DNA of 5,572 nt, from assembly GCF_003248605.1 (NCBI RefSeq), contig NZ_QFPF01000134.1:1-5572 (forward strand). Reading direction: 5' to 3'. The stretch is from Microbacterium sp. (lineage in GTDB: Bacteria; Actinomycetota; Actinomycetes; Actinomycetales; Microbacteriaceae). Both the position numbers and the translations under genes were made by a program. Below are positions 1 through 4,908 of this stretch, piece by piece (position 1 is the stretch's first letter; the number at the start of each line of letters is the position of its first letter). The notes below the pieces were generated by a model. It was not told the DNA's origin. It worked only from the letters and a program-made list of their open reading frames with translations, and ran no database searches.

Positions 1-1041
1 CTGGCTAAGGTGCTGAGCGATGCGCTCGTCCAAGACTGCCTGCATCGCGGGTCTGGTAAGCCCCAGTACCGATTCGAGCAGATCCGCGAAGGTATGACGG
101 CTTGTGGCCACGAGGTAGCCCACCTTGTGAAATATGTCGCGATCCTCGTACCAGCCGACGATTAGAGAGTGAAGCGCAACCACGTCGTCCCAGAAGGATT
201 GTGGGTCGGCGTCGATTATGGGATGCAGTGTTTCGAAGGTGTAGTAGCGCGGCCGATGATTGCCAGCCGGCTTCCCGCCCGCACGATCCGCGAGAGTGTC
301 TAGGATCAACCCGATCCGCGTCGGGTCGTCCTGGCTGCGGCCGGTGACGAACGACCAGACTTCCGGCGCGCGAAGCTCGCGCTCGAACTGATCCCACTGC
401 GCAGCTGTCTGCTCGCTCCGATCCGATACCCCTGATCGGCTCTGGAGTTTCGCAAGGACTTGAGCCTTGACGAGTTCCGCATCAGAGAGCGGGATCCGGC
501 CGACATTGAGCCGGGTGAACAGGGCGATCGAATCGAGTTCCTTCGCCGCCTCGTACCAGATCACACGCACAGACTCGAAGAGGAAGCCGTAGAACCGGTT
601 TGCCGCCCACTGCTTGCGGTGCGCGTGGGCCTCGAACCACCCGCTGATGTGCTGGTAGGCGGCATAGATGTGGTGAAAGTCGATGTTCTCCCGGCGCCGC
701 TCCTCCGATGGCTCACTCAAGAACTCGGCACTCGCGGTCCGTGTCTCGTATTCGAGGGTGAAACCCGCCCCCGCGCTCTGCAAACCCTCCGTGCGCATGT
801 ACTGGAAGATCAGGAACAACGTGGTTAGTCGCTGTTGCCCGTCGATGAGTTCCCAGCGCCCGTCAGTCATCGCCTTCACAACCACAGGCTGCAGATAGTA
901 CGGCTCGCCTTCGCTGTCCCATACATCATCGAGAAGCCGTTCGACTTCTTCGACTCCCCACCTATACCCCCGTTGGTACGCGGGTACGAAGAAGGACCCG
1001 GTGATGTCCCCCACGGCCCGCGGCTCGAGTATCGCGTCCAC
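1..1041 (-). CDS. DUF262 (GmrSD N-terminal domain) protein, C-terminus beyond left edge
   Basis: The reverse strand is open for 347 codons from a GTG at 1041-1039 down to base 1, with no stop, so the 3' end lies outside the window. Visible DUF262 signatures, in order, are FVPAYQRGYRW (residues about 18-28), WELIDGQQRLTTL (63-75), LFTRLNVGRIPLSDAELVKA (174-193), a Trp-rich helix AAQWDQFERELRAPEVWSF (from about 213), DPTRIGLILD, and the later pattern FWDDV...GWYEDRDIFHKVGYL (about 282-310). The DGQQR motif belongs to the NTP-binding/hydrolysing half of GmrSD-type modification-dependent restriction proteins. Full-length relatives usually carry a DUF1524 HNH nuclease further on, which cannot be seen here. 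An in-frame TAG at 1053-1051 limits upstream extension, and GTG 1041 is the only plausible start after it. A TAGTGT box ends 6 nt before the GTG, suggesting a leaderless mRNA. It is transcribed away from the 70-aa and CoiA-like genes. The DUF262 call is secure; the restriction role is inferred from the family. Confidence 0.93.
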   Translation of the reverse strand, partial: MDAILEPRAVGDITGSFFVPAYQRGYRWGVEEVERLLDDVWDSEGEPYYLQPVVVKAMTDGRWELIDGQQRLTTLFLIFQYMRTEGLQSAGAGFTLEYETRTASAEFLSEPSEERRRENIDFHHIYAAYQHISGWFEAHAHRKQWAANRFYGFLFESVRVIWYEAAKELDSIALFTRLNVGRIPLSDAELVKAQVLAKLQSRSGVSDRSEQTAAQWDQFERELRAPEVWSFVTGRSQDDPTRIGLILDTLADRAGGKPAGNHRPRYYTFETLHPIIDADPQSFWDDVVALHSLIVGWYEDRDIFHKVGYLVATSRHTFADLLESVLGLTRPAMQAVLDERIAQHLSQ

Positions 1042-1047
1042 GATCCC

Positions 1048-1078
1048 ACACTACGGCGGCCCAGTCCGCGGAGTTCAC
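1048..1078 (-). promoter_or_regulatory. candidate leaderless promoter of the DUF262 gene
   Basis: On the reverse strand, TAGTGT (1053-1048) fits the actinobacterial -10 pattern TAnnnT and lies 6 nt before the GTG at 1041, the spacing expected if transcription starts at or next to the start codon. A weak -35-like GTGAAC (1078-1073) is 19 nt further upstream. No convincing Shine-Dalgarno precedes the GTG. The TAG stop that bounds the reading frame lies inside the -10 box. Confidence 0.4.
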
Positions 1079-1092
1079 CTCGCCACGAACGG

Positions 1093-1109
1093 ATCCGACT
1101 TCATCCGAC
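1093..1109 (-). repeat. 7-bp direct repeat with 10-bp period upstream of the DUF262 promoter
   Basis: The reverse strand reads GTCGGATGAAGTCGGAT: two exact 7-bp copies set 10 bp apart, about one helical turn, 15-31 nt upstream of the putative -35 of the DUF262 gene. This layout is typical of an activator-binding site, but a repeat this short could also be chance. The binding protein is unknown. Confidence 0.3.
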
Positions 1110-1271
1110 CGCACGCATGCGGGGGCGCTCACAAGAGATCGACTGGGCTCTTGTTCATCGCTACGCTCGTACGCAATAGATCGCTCGCCAAGGCCCGCGG
1201 GAAACCGGACAGGGTGGCGAGATGACGACTTGGGGCACGTGATGCCGTAGCCGAAAGGGCTGCGACAAAGT

Positions 1272-1289
1272 ACCGCTGTTACCCGCGGT
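1272..1289. promoter_or_regulatory. short inverted repeat upstream of the 70-aa gene
   Basis: ACCGC (1272-1276) and GCGGT (1285-1289) form a 5-bp inverted repeat around an 8-nt centre, 27-45 nt before the GTG of the 70-aa gene. It could be an operator, but arms this short are common in GC-rich DNA. I found no clear -10/-35 pair close to this gene; a distant TCGACT (1139-1144) and TACGCT (1162-1167) with 17-nt spacing is the best, weak, alternative. Confidence 0.18.
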
Positions 1290-1316
1290 CGTTCCTGTTT
1301 ACGACATGGAGCCGCG

Positions 1317-1529
1317 GTGTCAACCTGCCCGAAAGTCCCCTATCCGTCCCTCTACGTGGCTGGCCGAGCCTTGCTCGCTGCGCGTGCCAGGATGCTTGAT
1401 CAGCATCGCGACCGTGTTGTGGCCGGCGTCCACCCGTGCATGCGATGCGGAGCCTTCCACCTCACGTCGAACCCGAAGTCAGCCACTTCGCGGTGGACGC
1501 GCCGCGCACTCGTTCTAGCGGAGCACTGA
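1317..1529 (+). CDS. 70-aa small CxxC protein with CxxCGxxHL motif
   Basis: GTG start preceded by GGAG (1308-1311) with 5-nt spacing, a good Shine-Dalgarno that decides this start. The notable motif is HPCMRCGAFHLTS (residues 39-51): C41 and C44 form a CxxC knuckle, followed by H48. Small actinobacterial and phage proteins with a CxxCGxxHL-type centre are common and mostly uncharacterised; metal binding is plausible but not shown. The N-terminal part (about residues 11-35) looks helical (SLYVAGRALLAARARMLDQH) and the C-terminus is basic. Another Cys is at position 4. With only two or three cysteines, a full zinc site would need His48 and a further ligand, or a dimer. An overlapping frame from 1306 is low-complexity and looks like a shadow. 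The stop is followed 5 nt later by a GC-rich hairpin, which suggests a monocistronic gene. Function unknown. Confidence 0.68.
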   Translation: MSTCPKVPYPSLYVAGRALLAARARMLDQHRDRVVAGVHPCMRCGAFHLTSNPKSATSRWTRRALVLAEH

Positions 1530-1534
1530 ACGAA

Positions 1535-1563
1535 CCTCCCACTCCACGGATCGGCTGGGGAGG
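1535..1563 (+). terminator. candidate terminator hairpin after the 70-aa gene
   Basis: CCTCCC (1535-1540) pairs with GGGAGG (1558-1563) to give a 6-bp GC-rich stem around a 17-nt loop, starting 5 nt after the stop at 1529. No T-tract follows. Actinobacterial terminators often lack one, but that also weakens the call. Confidence 0.3.
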
Positions 1564-1580
1564 CCGCAGTGCATCGACGA

Positions 1581-1596
1581 TCGCTACCGATAGCGA
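1581..1596. promoter_or_regulatory. 6-bp inverted repeat TCGCTA-N4-TAGCGA
   Basis: Perfect 6-bp arms TCGCTA and TAGCGA are separated by CCGA. The site sits in the gene-poor stretch, about 60 nt before the possible 42-aa gene. A 16-bp dyad is a reasonable size for a dimeric repressor site, but nothing ties it to a regulator. Confidence 0.18.
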
Positions 1597-1657
1597 AGTG
1601 TCCGCTCAGGCTTGACATCTGTCGGCGGTTCGCGCGGCGGACGATCGTGCCCGTTGG

Positions 1658-1786
1658 ATGGACGCCAAGACGTGGCTGGAAGTCGCTCTCGCGATCGCTC
1701 ATGCGGGAGGGGCCGACACCTTGCGCGACGACGGGCCGGTCCACGCGGTCTACGACCAGTGGGAAGCTCGGGTCGGCAATTGCTAG
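1658..1786 (+). CDS. possible 42-aa small protein
   Basis: An ATG at 1658 opens a 42-codon frame ending at TAG 1784-1786. The peptide begins MDAKTWLEVALAIAHAGG, an amphipathic-looking helix, and ends YDQWEARVGNC. Only 8 of 42 codons end in A or T, as expected of a translated frame in this DNA, and the residue mix (two Trp, balanced charge, little Arg excess) is unlike the antisense shadows nearby. Against it: no good Shine-Dalgarno precedes the ATG, the frame reads back without a start only to a TGA at 1613-1615, and it is very short. It could be a small gene, the remnant of a longer one, or chance. I do not recognise the family. Confidence 0.42.
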   Translation: MDAKTWLEVALAIAHAGGADTLRDDGPVHAVYDQWEARVGNC

Positions 1787-1873
1787 TGCAGCTAAAGCTT
1801 GATGGGCTTAATGGACGCCAGCCTCTCAGGGTCGCCCAGCCCTCTTGGCGATCGCGATGTCGGCGAGGGGCGG

Positions 1874-1879
1874 TAGAGT
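1874..1879 (+). promoter_or_regulatory. -10-like TAGAGT for a leaderless CoiA-like mRNA
   Basis: TAGAGT fits TAnnnT and ends 8 nt before the GTG at 1888, so transcription would begin at or close to the start codon. The only purine-rich run nearby (GAGGGG, 1865-1870) lies too far from the GTG to act as a Shine-Dalgarno. No -35 is evident at 16-19 nt; TTGGCG (1845-1850) is 23 nt away. Confidence 0.4.
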
Positions 1880-1887
1880 CCGCGCCT

Positions 1888-3150
1888 GTGGGGCACTCTG
1901 TCGATGAATACCGCGCCTTCTCTGGATCGCCGGAGAGGCGCATCGTATTCGCGGTGGGCTCTGGCGGTGAAGTCGAGTACATGCCAGACGGCGCCGCGCC
2001 GGCGTTCAAGGAACGGCGGGGCGCCGGTGAGACCTTCTCTTGTATCGTGCCCGATTGCGAATCACCGATGCTCAAGATCGTCGATCGCGGCGAGCATCGG
2101 CATGGGTTCTCCCACGTTTCCGGCGGCGGGCACGATGGGATGGGTGTCGACCATTTGCAGAGTCAACTACTGCTCCAACGCTGGCTCAGAGCTCGGTACC
2201 CCTCACTGGAAGTCGATCTTGAGAGGACGACGGCGGACGGACGCCGACGGGCCGATGTGTTAGCTACCTCGCGCGCGACAGGGGCGCAGATAGCGTTCGA
2301 GGTGCAGTACGCAGGTATGACCGCCGCCGAGTGGCAGGCCCGACATGACTCATACCGAGACATGGGAATCGTTGACGTCTGGCTCTGGGGATATGGCGGC
2401 GCACACTTCCACCCCAGGAGCGACTCGACAAGCTGGATCTCGTTCGGCTCGACGCTGTCTACGGTCGCGCACGCCGGCCTACCCATCCTCTTTATTGATC
2501 CCGCCGCCGAGCACATTGGCTATGTAACGCGCGATGGAGCGCCCTACCGGCTTCTCGGAATACAGGTCCTGAGCGACCACGGCGGCCAACTACAGTCCGA
2601 ACCTCTGACCGACTTCTGGATCGACGCTCACCGAAGATTTCTGACCGATCGGCTTGCCGATCTGCTCACGGCCCCAGCGCGAGTAGAAGAGATTCTCGCT
2701 GCGGAGAAGCACGAAGCAGACGAACGCGAGCGGCGACGTCAGGAAGGATATGAGGCGTTCTACGCGCGGGTACGCACGAAGGCTGAAGCCCTCGCGCGGC
2801 GTTGGCCAGGGACACCGGAACATCGACGCATTCTCGAGCTATTTGGCGACGTGCCGGCCTTTCTCAAGCACGAGCCGACCAGCGGGAATACGACTATTCA
2901 CCTGCCCGTCCCCCCTGTGGTGTGGCAGGGAAAGTTCTTCCTCAAGTACATTCACGGGCGCCGCGACGGGTGGCGTGTGAGCATCCGGGGAATGACCGAC
3001 GAACTCAACGCGATGGACCGTGACGTTAGATTCCCGGAGGAAGCGGTGCGCAGTTGGCTTGGCGCTCTTGAGGAACACGGTCACGTCGCGCGGCTCGAAT
3101 CCACGTACCGATACGACAAGTGGCCGAAGTACGAAGTGCGTGCCGGCTGA
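1888..3150 (+). CDS. CoiA-like protein (PD-(D/E)XK-type nuclease core)
   Basis: 420 aa from GTG 1888. The N-terminal module has C52-x4-C57 and HGFSH (72-76), matching the Cys/His region followed by an HFaH-like motif of CoiA-family proteins. Next comes the nuclease-like core: H89 in DHLQSQ, E112 in DLERT, GRRRADVLA with D123, then AFEVQ with E138 and Q140, followed by WQARHDSYRDMGIVDVWLWG (149-168). The spaced E, D and ExQ residues are the expected acidic and polar positions of a PD-(D/E)XK fold. Residues about 265-305 are a charged, probably coiled-coil helix, and a C-terminal domain of about 100 residues (from FLKHEP, 325) is unfamiliar. CoiA is known from competence, where it aids recombination of incoming DNA. 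Nothing here indicates competence, so a role in DNA processing or defence is inferred. I chose GTG 1888 because homology-like sequence begins there and a -10 box precedes it; GTG 1954 is an alternative. Codon use is richer in A/T endings than in the genes to the right. Confidence 0.86.
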   Translation: MGHSVDEYRAFSGSPERRIVFAVGSGGEVEYMPDGAAPAFKERRGAGETFSCIVPDCESPMLKIVDRGEHRHGFSHVSGGGHDGMGVDHLQSQLLLQRWLRARYPSLEVDLERTTADGRRRADVLATSRATGAQIAFEVQYAGMTAAEWQARHDSYRDMGIVDVWLWGYGGAHFHPRSDSTSWISFGSTLSTVAHAGLPILFIDPAAEHIGYVTRDGAPYRLLGIQVLSDHGGQLQSEPLTDFWIDAHRRFLTDRLADLLTAPARVEEILAAEKHEADERERRRQEGYEAFYARVRTKAEALARRWPGTPEHRRILELFGDVPAFLKHEPTSGNTTIHLPVPPVVWQGKFFLKYIHGRRDGWRVSIRGMTDELNAMDRDVRFPEEAVRSWLGALEEHGHVARLESTYRYDKWPKYEVRAG

Positions 3151-3178
3151 CTGGTGGGCCGAAGACACTAGACGCTCG

Positions 3179-3193
3179 GCGGTCGTCCACCGC
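3179..3193 (+). terminator. weak hairpin in the convergent gap after the CoiA-like gene
   Basis: GCGGT (3179-3183) and ACCGC (3189-3193) give a 5-bp stem with a 5-nt loop, 28 nt after the CoiA-like stop. There is no T-tract. The 133-bp gap (3151-3283) separates two converging genes, so termination is expected there. I see nothing else in it. Confidence 0.18.
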
Positions 3194-3283
3194 GGATTCA
3201 ACGGCGCCAGCCCGGTCTGTCACGCATGCTTGACCTGTTGGCCCGCGATGGCGCTGCAGGTGCTCCGCGCAATGAGGGGTCTC

Positions 3284-4252
3284 TCAGAGCGATCTGCCGG
3301 GCTTCCGCTTGGCGAGATCCGTCGTGAGCCAGCGGAAGACCTCCAGCGACGACGTCGGCGAAGCGACGTTGGCACGGAAATAGCCCCGGCTCGCGAACTC
3401 CAACGCGTTACGGCGGGGCTCCGTGTATACGTCGAGAGGGAGCATCCCGCCCCGGAACCTCGCGCGAGAGACCTCGGCGACCCGCGCACGCAGCTCTACT
3501 TCATGGACCGCGAAGTACTCGTCGGCGATCGCGAGGATCTCGCGGACGACGCGACGGTTCTCAGAACGCTCCTGCAGGGCATGCACCAGTTCTGGAGGAG
3601 TCGGTTCATCCTGCTCTCGGATTCGGGCGACATCGCCACCGCTGCGCTTCTTCGCGAAGAAGGCGGTTGCTGCGGCTTCGTTGTGGCGTCGCTCCGGAGC
3701 GTGCACCCGGTGCAGCTGCCGCTCAGGAAGCCCGGCGCGTGCCCGGCGACGCGCGAGACGCCTCGCCTCGTTCTCGCGTTCACGGTAAGTCGCACGCTGA
3801 GCTTCAGTGGGCGACCACGTCGAGTCCCGGCCGGCTGCGCGAGCGCGGTCGACAGCGCGGCGGCGAGCCTCATTCGCCTTCTCCGGGTCTGCAGCCTCAC
3901 GCGCGCGACGACGTTCGGCGATCGCGTCGCGATTCCGGTAGTAGTAGTCGCGCTGAGCCTGCTTGTACGCGTCGGGGTGCTTCTGCTTGTAACGCTCCCG
4001 TGCCTGCTGACGCTCCTCCGGGTGCTCCTTCGCCCACGCTTTGGCGCGATCGATTCCCTTCTGGCGGTGCGCCTTCTCCTCCCGCGCGCGCTGCGTCCGC
4101 TGGCGTTCACGGTCGCGGTTCTTGCGACGGATGTCCTCGCGATTCCGTTCCCGGTACTCGACGTAGTAGTTCGGGTGCGCGTCGTTCCACGCCTTTCGCC
4201 GTGCGGCCAGGCGCGCTGCGCGCTCCTCGTCGCTCGGGCGCGCGTCACTCAT
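3284..4252 (-). CDS. 322-aa Arg-rich helical repeat protein, function unknown
   Basis: Start ATG 4252-4250 overlaps the stop of the 91-aa gene (ATGAGTGA), so translation is probably coupled. Residues about 10-175 are extremely charged and helix-prone, with irregular units of roughly 16-19 residues such as RKAWNDAHPNYYVEYR (19-34), AKAWAKEHPEERQQARER (70-87), YKQKHPDAYKQAQRDYY (88-104) and an ADPEKANEARRRA unit (121-133). Each unit carries a HP-x-x or DPE turn followed by an Arg/Tyr-rich helix. A second basic helix (about 155-175) leads to GLPERQLHRVHAPERRHNEAAATAFF (174-199). The C-terminal third (about 218-322) is a more ordinary mixed domain (ELVHALQERSENRRVVREIL, EVFRWLTTDLA). Arg/Tyr-rich repeats of this style occur in phage and mobile-element proteins, and the basic face suggests nucleic-acid binding; that is inference. 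There is no signal peptide or membrane segment. A long open frame on the opposite strand is a by-product of its Arg-rich codons. Confidence 0.82.
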   Translation of the reverse strand: MSDARPSDEERAARLAARRKAWNDAHPNYYVEYRERNREDIRRKNRDRERQRTQRAREEKAHRQKGIDRAKAWAKEHPEERQQARERYKQKHPDAYKQAQRDYYYRNRDAIAERRRAREAADPEKANEARRRAVDRARAAGRDSTWSPTEAQRATYRERENEARRLARRRARAGLPERQLHRVHAPERRHNEAAATAFFAKKRSGGDVARIREQDEPTPPELVHALQERSENRRVVREILAIADEYFAVHEVELRARVAEVSRARFRGGMLPLDVYTEPRRNALEFASRGYFRANVASPTSSLEVFRWLTTDLAKRKPGRSL

Positions 4253-4520
4253 GGTGGTCCACGGCGAGCACGTCGTCGAGCTCGACGAGCGCGGTGAACA
4301 GCTCTTCGCGTGTCGCGGTGGGGTCGGCTATCGCGCGCGCGAAGAGCGCACGGAACCGTTCGCGCTCGATGTCGGAGACGTCGCCGAGCCGCGCGAGACA
4401 CCACTCGATGTCCTCGGCGAGACTGTAACTCGGGTCATCCACCTCGATGCCGGGGTAGTGCAGGAACGCGAGCACCGCCACGTGCTCCAGGACGGCGTCA
4501 GCGCGCTCACGATCGCTCAT
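4245..4520 (-). CDS. 91-aa acidic protein, function unknown
   Basis: ATG 4520-4518 opens a 91-aa frame whose stop TGA (4247-4245) overlaps the 322-aa start by 8 bases, indicating co-translation. The protein is acidic and predicted helical: MSDRERADAVLEHVAVLAFL, then SLAEDIEWCLARL (33-45), then IERERFRALFARAIADP (51-67) and ELFTALVELDDVLAVD. No catalytic motif is visible. Only 6 of the first 41 codons end in A or T, supporting coding. The start has no clear Shine-Dalgarno; its region overlaps the end of a possible 26-aa frame, which could deliver ribosomes by coupling. An acidic small protein paired with a strongly basic partner suggests that they may bind each other, but this is inferred only from gene order and charge. 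Confidence 0.78.
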   Translation of the reverse strand: MSDRERADAVLEHVAVLAFLHYPGIEVDDPSYSLAEDIEWCLARLGDVSDIERERFRALFARAIADPTATREELFTALVELDDVLAVDHHE

Positions 4521-4587
4521 GCCAGGAAGGTGGGCGCGCCGCGCCCGATAGCAGCTCGTCTGTGTCGGGGGTCCGCTCTACGCTCAT
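4507..4587 (-). CDS. possible 26-aa leader peptide coupled to the 91-aa gene
   Basis: ATG 4587-4585 opens MSVERTPDTDELLSGAARP and continues to end ...PSWHERS at TGA 4509-4507, overlapping the first 14 bases of the 91-aa gene in another frame. Its acidic start and Trp-His end look protein-like, and about three quarters of its codons end in G or C. It would explain how the 91-aa gene is translated without its own ribosome site. The frame is also open further upstream, antisense to the 93-aa gene, and has no Shine-Dalgarno of its own, so chance cannot be excluded. Confidence 0.3.
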   Translation of the reverse strand: MSVERTPDTDELLSGAARPPSWHERS

Positions 4588-4614
4588 GTGTGTTCGGCCG
4601 GAAGAGAGAGCCCA

Positions 4615-4896
4615 ATGGTCGAACCGAGTCGATGGCACCCCCTCCTCGCTGCGCAGGAAGGTCCCACAGGCACATGGCACCTGCTCGACGGGTTCGACCG
4701 TGCATACGGCACCGTCGAGATCCGCCGCGTGAACGCCACCGACGTCCGGTACCGTGCGAGCTTTCAGGGCGAGGTCATCGGTTGGTCCACAACCTTGCGC
4801 CTCGCGTGCGAGCGGGTGCACGCAGAGTTTCTCCGCAGCCACGGCCCGAACGGCGGACCCATCGCGAGCTGGGGCGGGACCGATCACGGGCGATAG
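4615..4896 (+). CDS. 93-aa hypothetical protein
   Basis: ATG 4615 follows the purine run GGAAGAGAGAG (4600-4610), which provides GAGAG about 6 nt before the start and decides it over the in-frame ATG at 4588, which lies upstream of that run. The protein starts MVEPSRWHPLLAAQEGP, continues GTWHLLDGFDRAYGTVEI (19-36), then YRASFQGEVIGW (46-57), and ends with a helix TLRLACERVHAEFLRSHGP (60-78). Strand-like segments with regularly placed aromatic and Gly residues followed by one helix suggest a small compact alpha/beta fold. I do not recognise a named family. A TACGCT (4579-4584) about 30 nt upstream may be its -10. It is divergent from the 91/322-aa set and convergent with the recombinase, whose stop is 12 nt beyond its own. 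Confidence 0.7.
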   Translation: MVEPSRWHPLLAAQEGPTGTWHLLDGFDRAYGTVEIRRVNATDVRYRASFQGEVIGWSTTLRLACERVHAEFLRSHGPNGGPIASWGGTDHGR

Positions 4897-4908
4897 CTGG
4901 ATCAGCCG

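Larger units (their letters stand above)
1530..1887. other. gene-poor stretch between the 70-aa gene and the CoiA-like gene
   Basis: These 358 bases hold the candidate hairpin (1535-1563), an inverted repeat TCGCTA-CCGA-TAGCGA (1581-1596), one possible 42-aa gene (1658-1786) and a -10-like TAGAGT just before the CoiA-like GTG. The frame of the CoiA-like gene is open upstream to an ATG at 1612, but the extra 92 residues are Arg/Ser/Gly-rich and do not look like protein. A TTGACA at 1612-1617 has no matching -10. No RNA gene is recognisable. Confidence 0.5.

Noticed and set aside
460..1179. Rightward frames (460-828, 683-898, 835-1179) opposite the DUF262 gene
   Set aside because: They are antisense to a motif-rich DUF262 frame that runs unbroken through this whole stretch.
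1042..1316. Possible tRNA or structured RNA in the divergent intergenic region
   Set aside because: No T-arm consensus or cloverleaf pairing could be found on either strand.
1612..1617. Perfect TTGACA -35 hexamer
   Set aside because: The bases 16-19 nt downstream are GC-rich with no TAnnnT, so no promoter can be supported.
1612..1887. N-terminal extension of the CoiA-like gene to ATG 1612
   Set aside because: The added 92 residues are Arg/Ser/Gly-rich and unlike a CoiA N-terminus, and the -10-like box at 1874 would lie inside the gene.
1584..2075. Leftward 163-codon frame
   Set aside because: It is antisense to the start of the CoiA-like gene, Pro/Arg/Ser-rich, and has no ribosome site or domain.
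3226..3327. Short rightward frame beginning MLDLLARDGAAG in the convergent gap
   Set aside because: It has only 33 codons, no ribosome site, and its second part is antisense to the end of the 322-aa gene.
3496..4248. Leftward 250-codon frame overlapping the 322-aa gene
   Set aside because: It is a frame-shifted shadow with a Thr/Arg/Ser-only style composition, and the 322-aa frame has the coupled start and the ordered repeats.
3020..4297. Long rightward open frame of 425 codons
   Set aside because: It lies mostly antisense to the 322-aa gene, has a Leu/Arg/Val-rich low-complexity translation, and overlaps the end of the CoiA-like gene. Arg-rich GC-rich genes commonly leave their antisense frames open.
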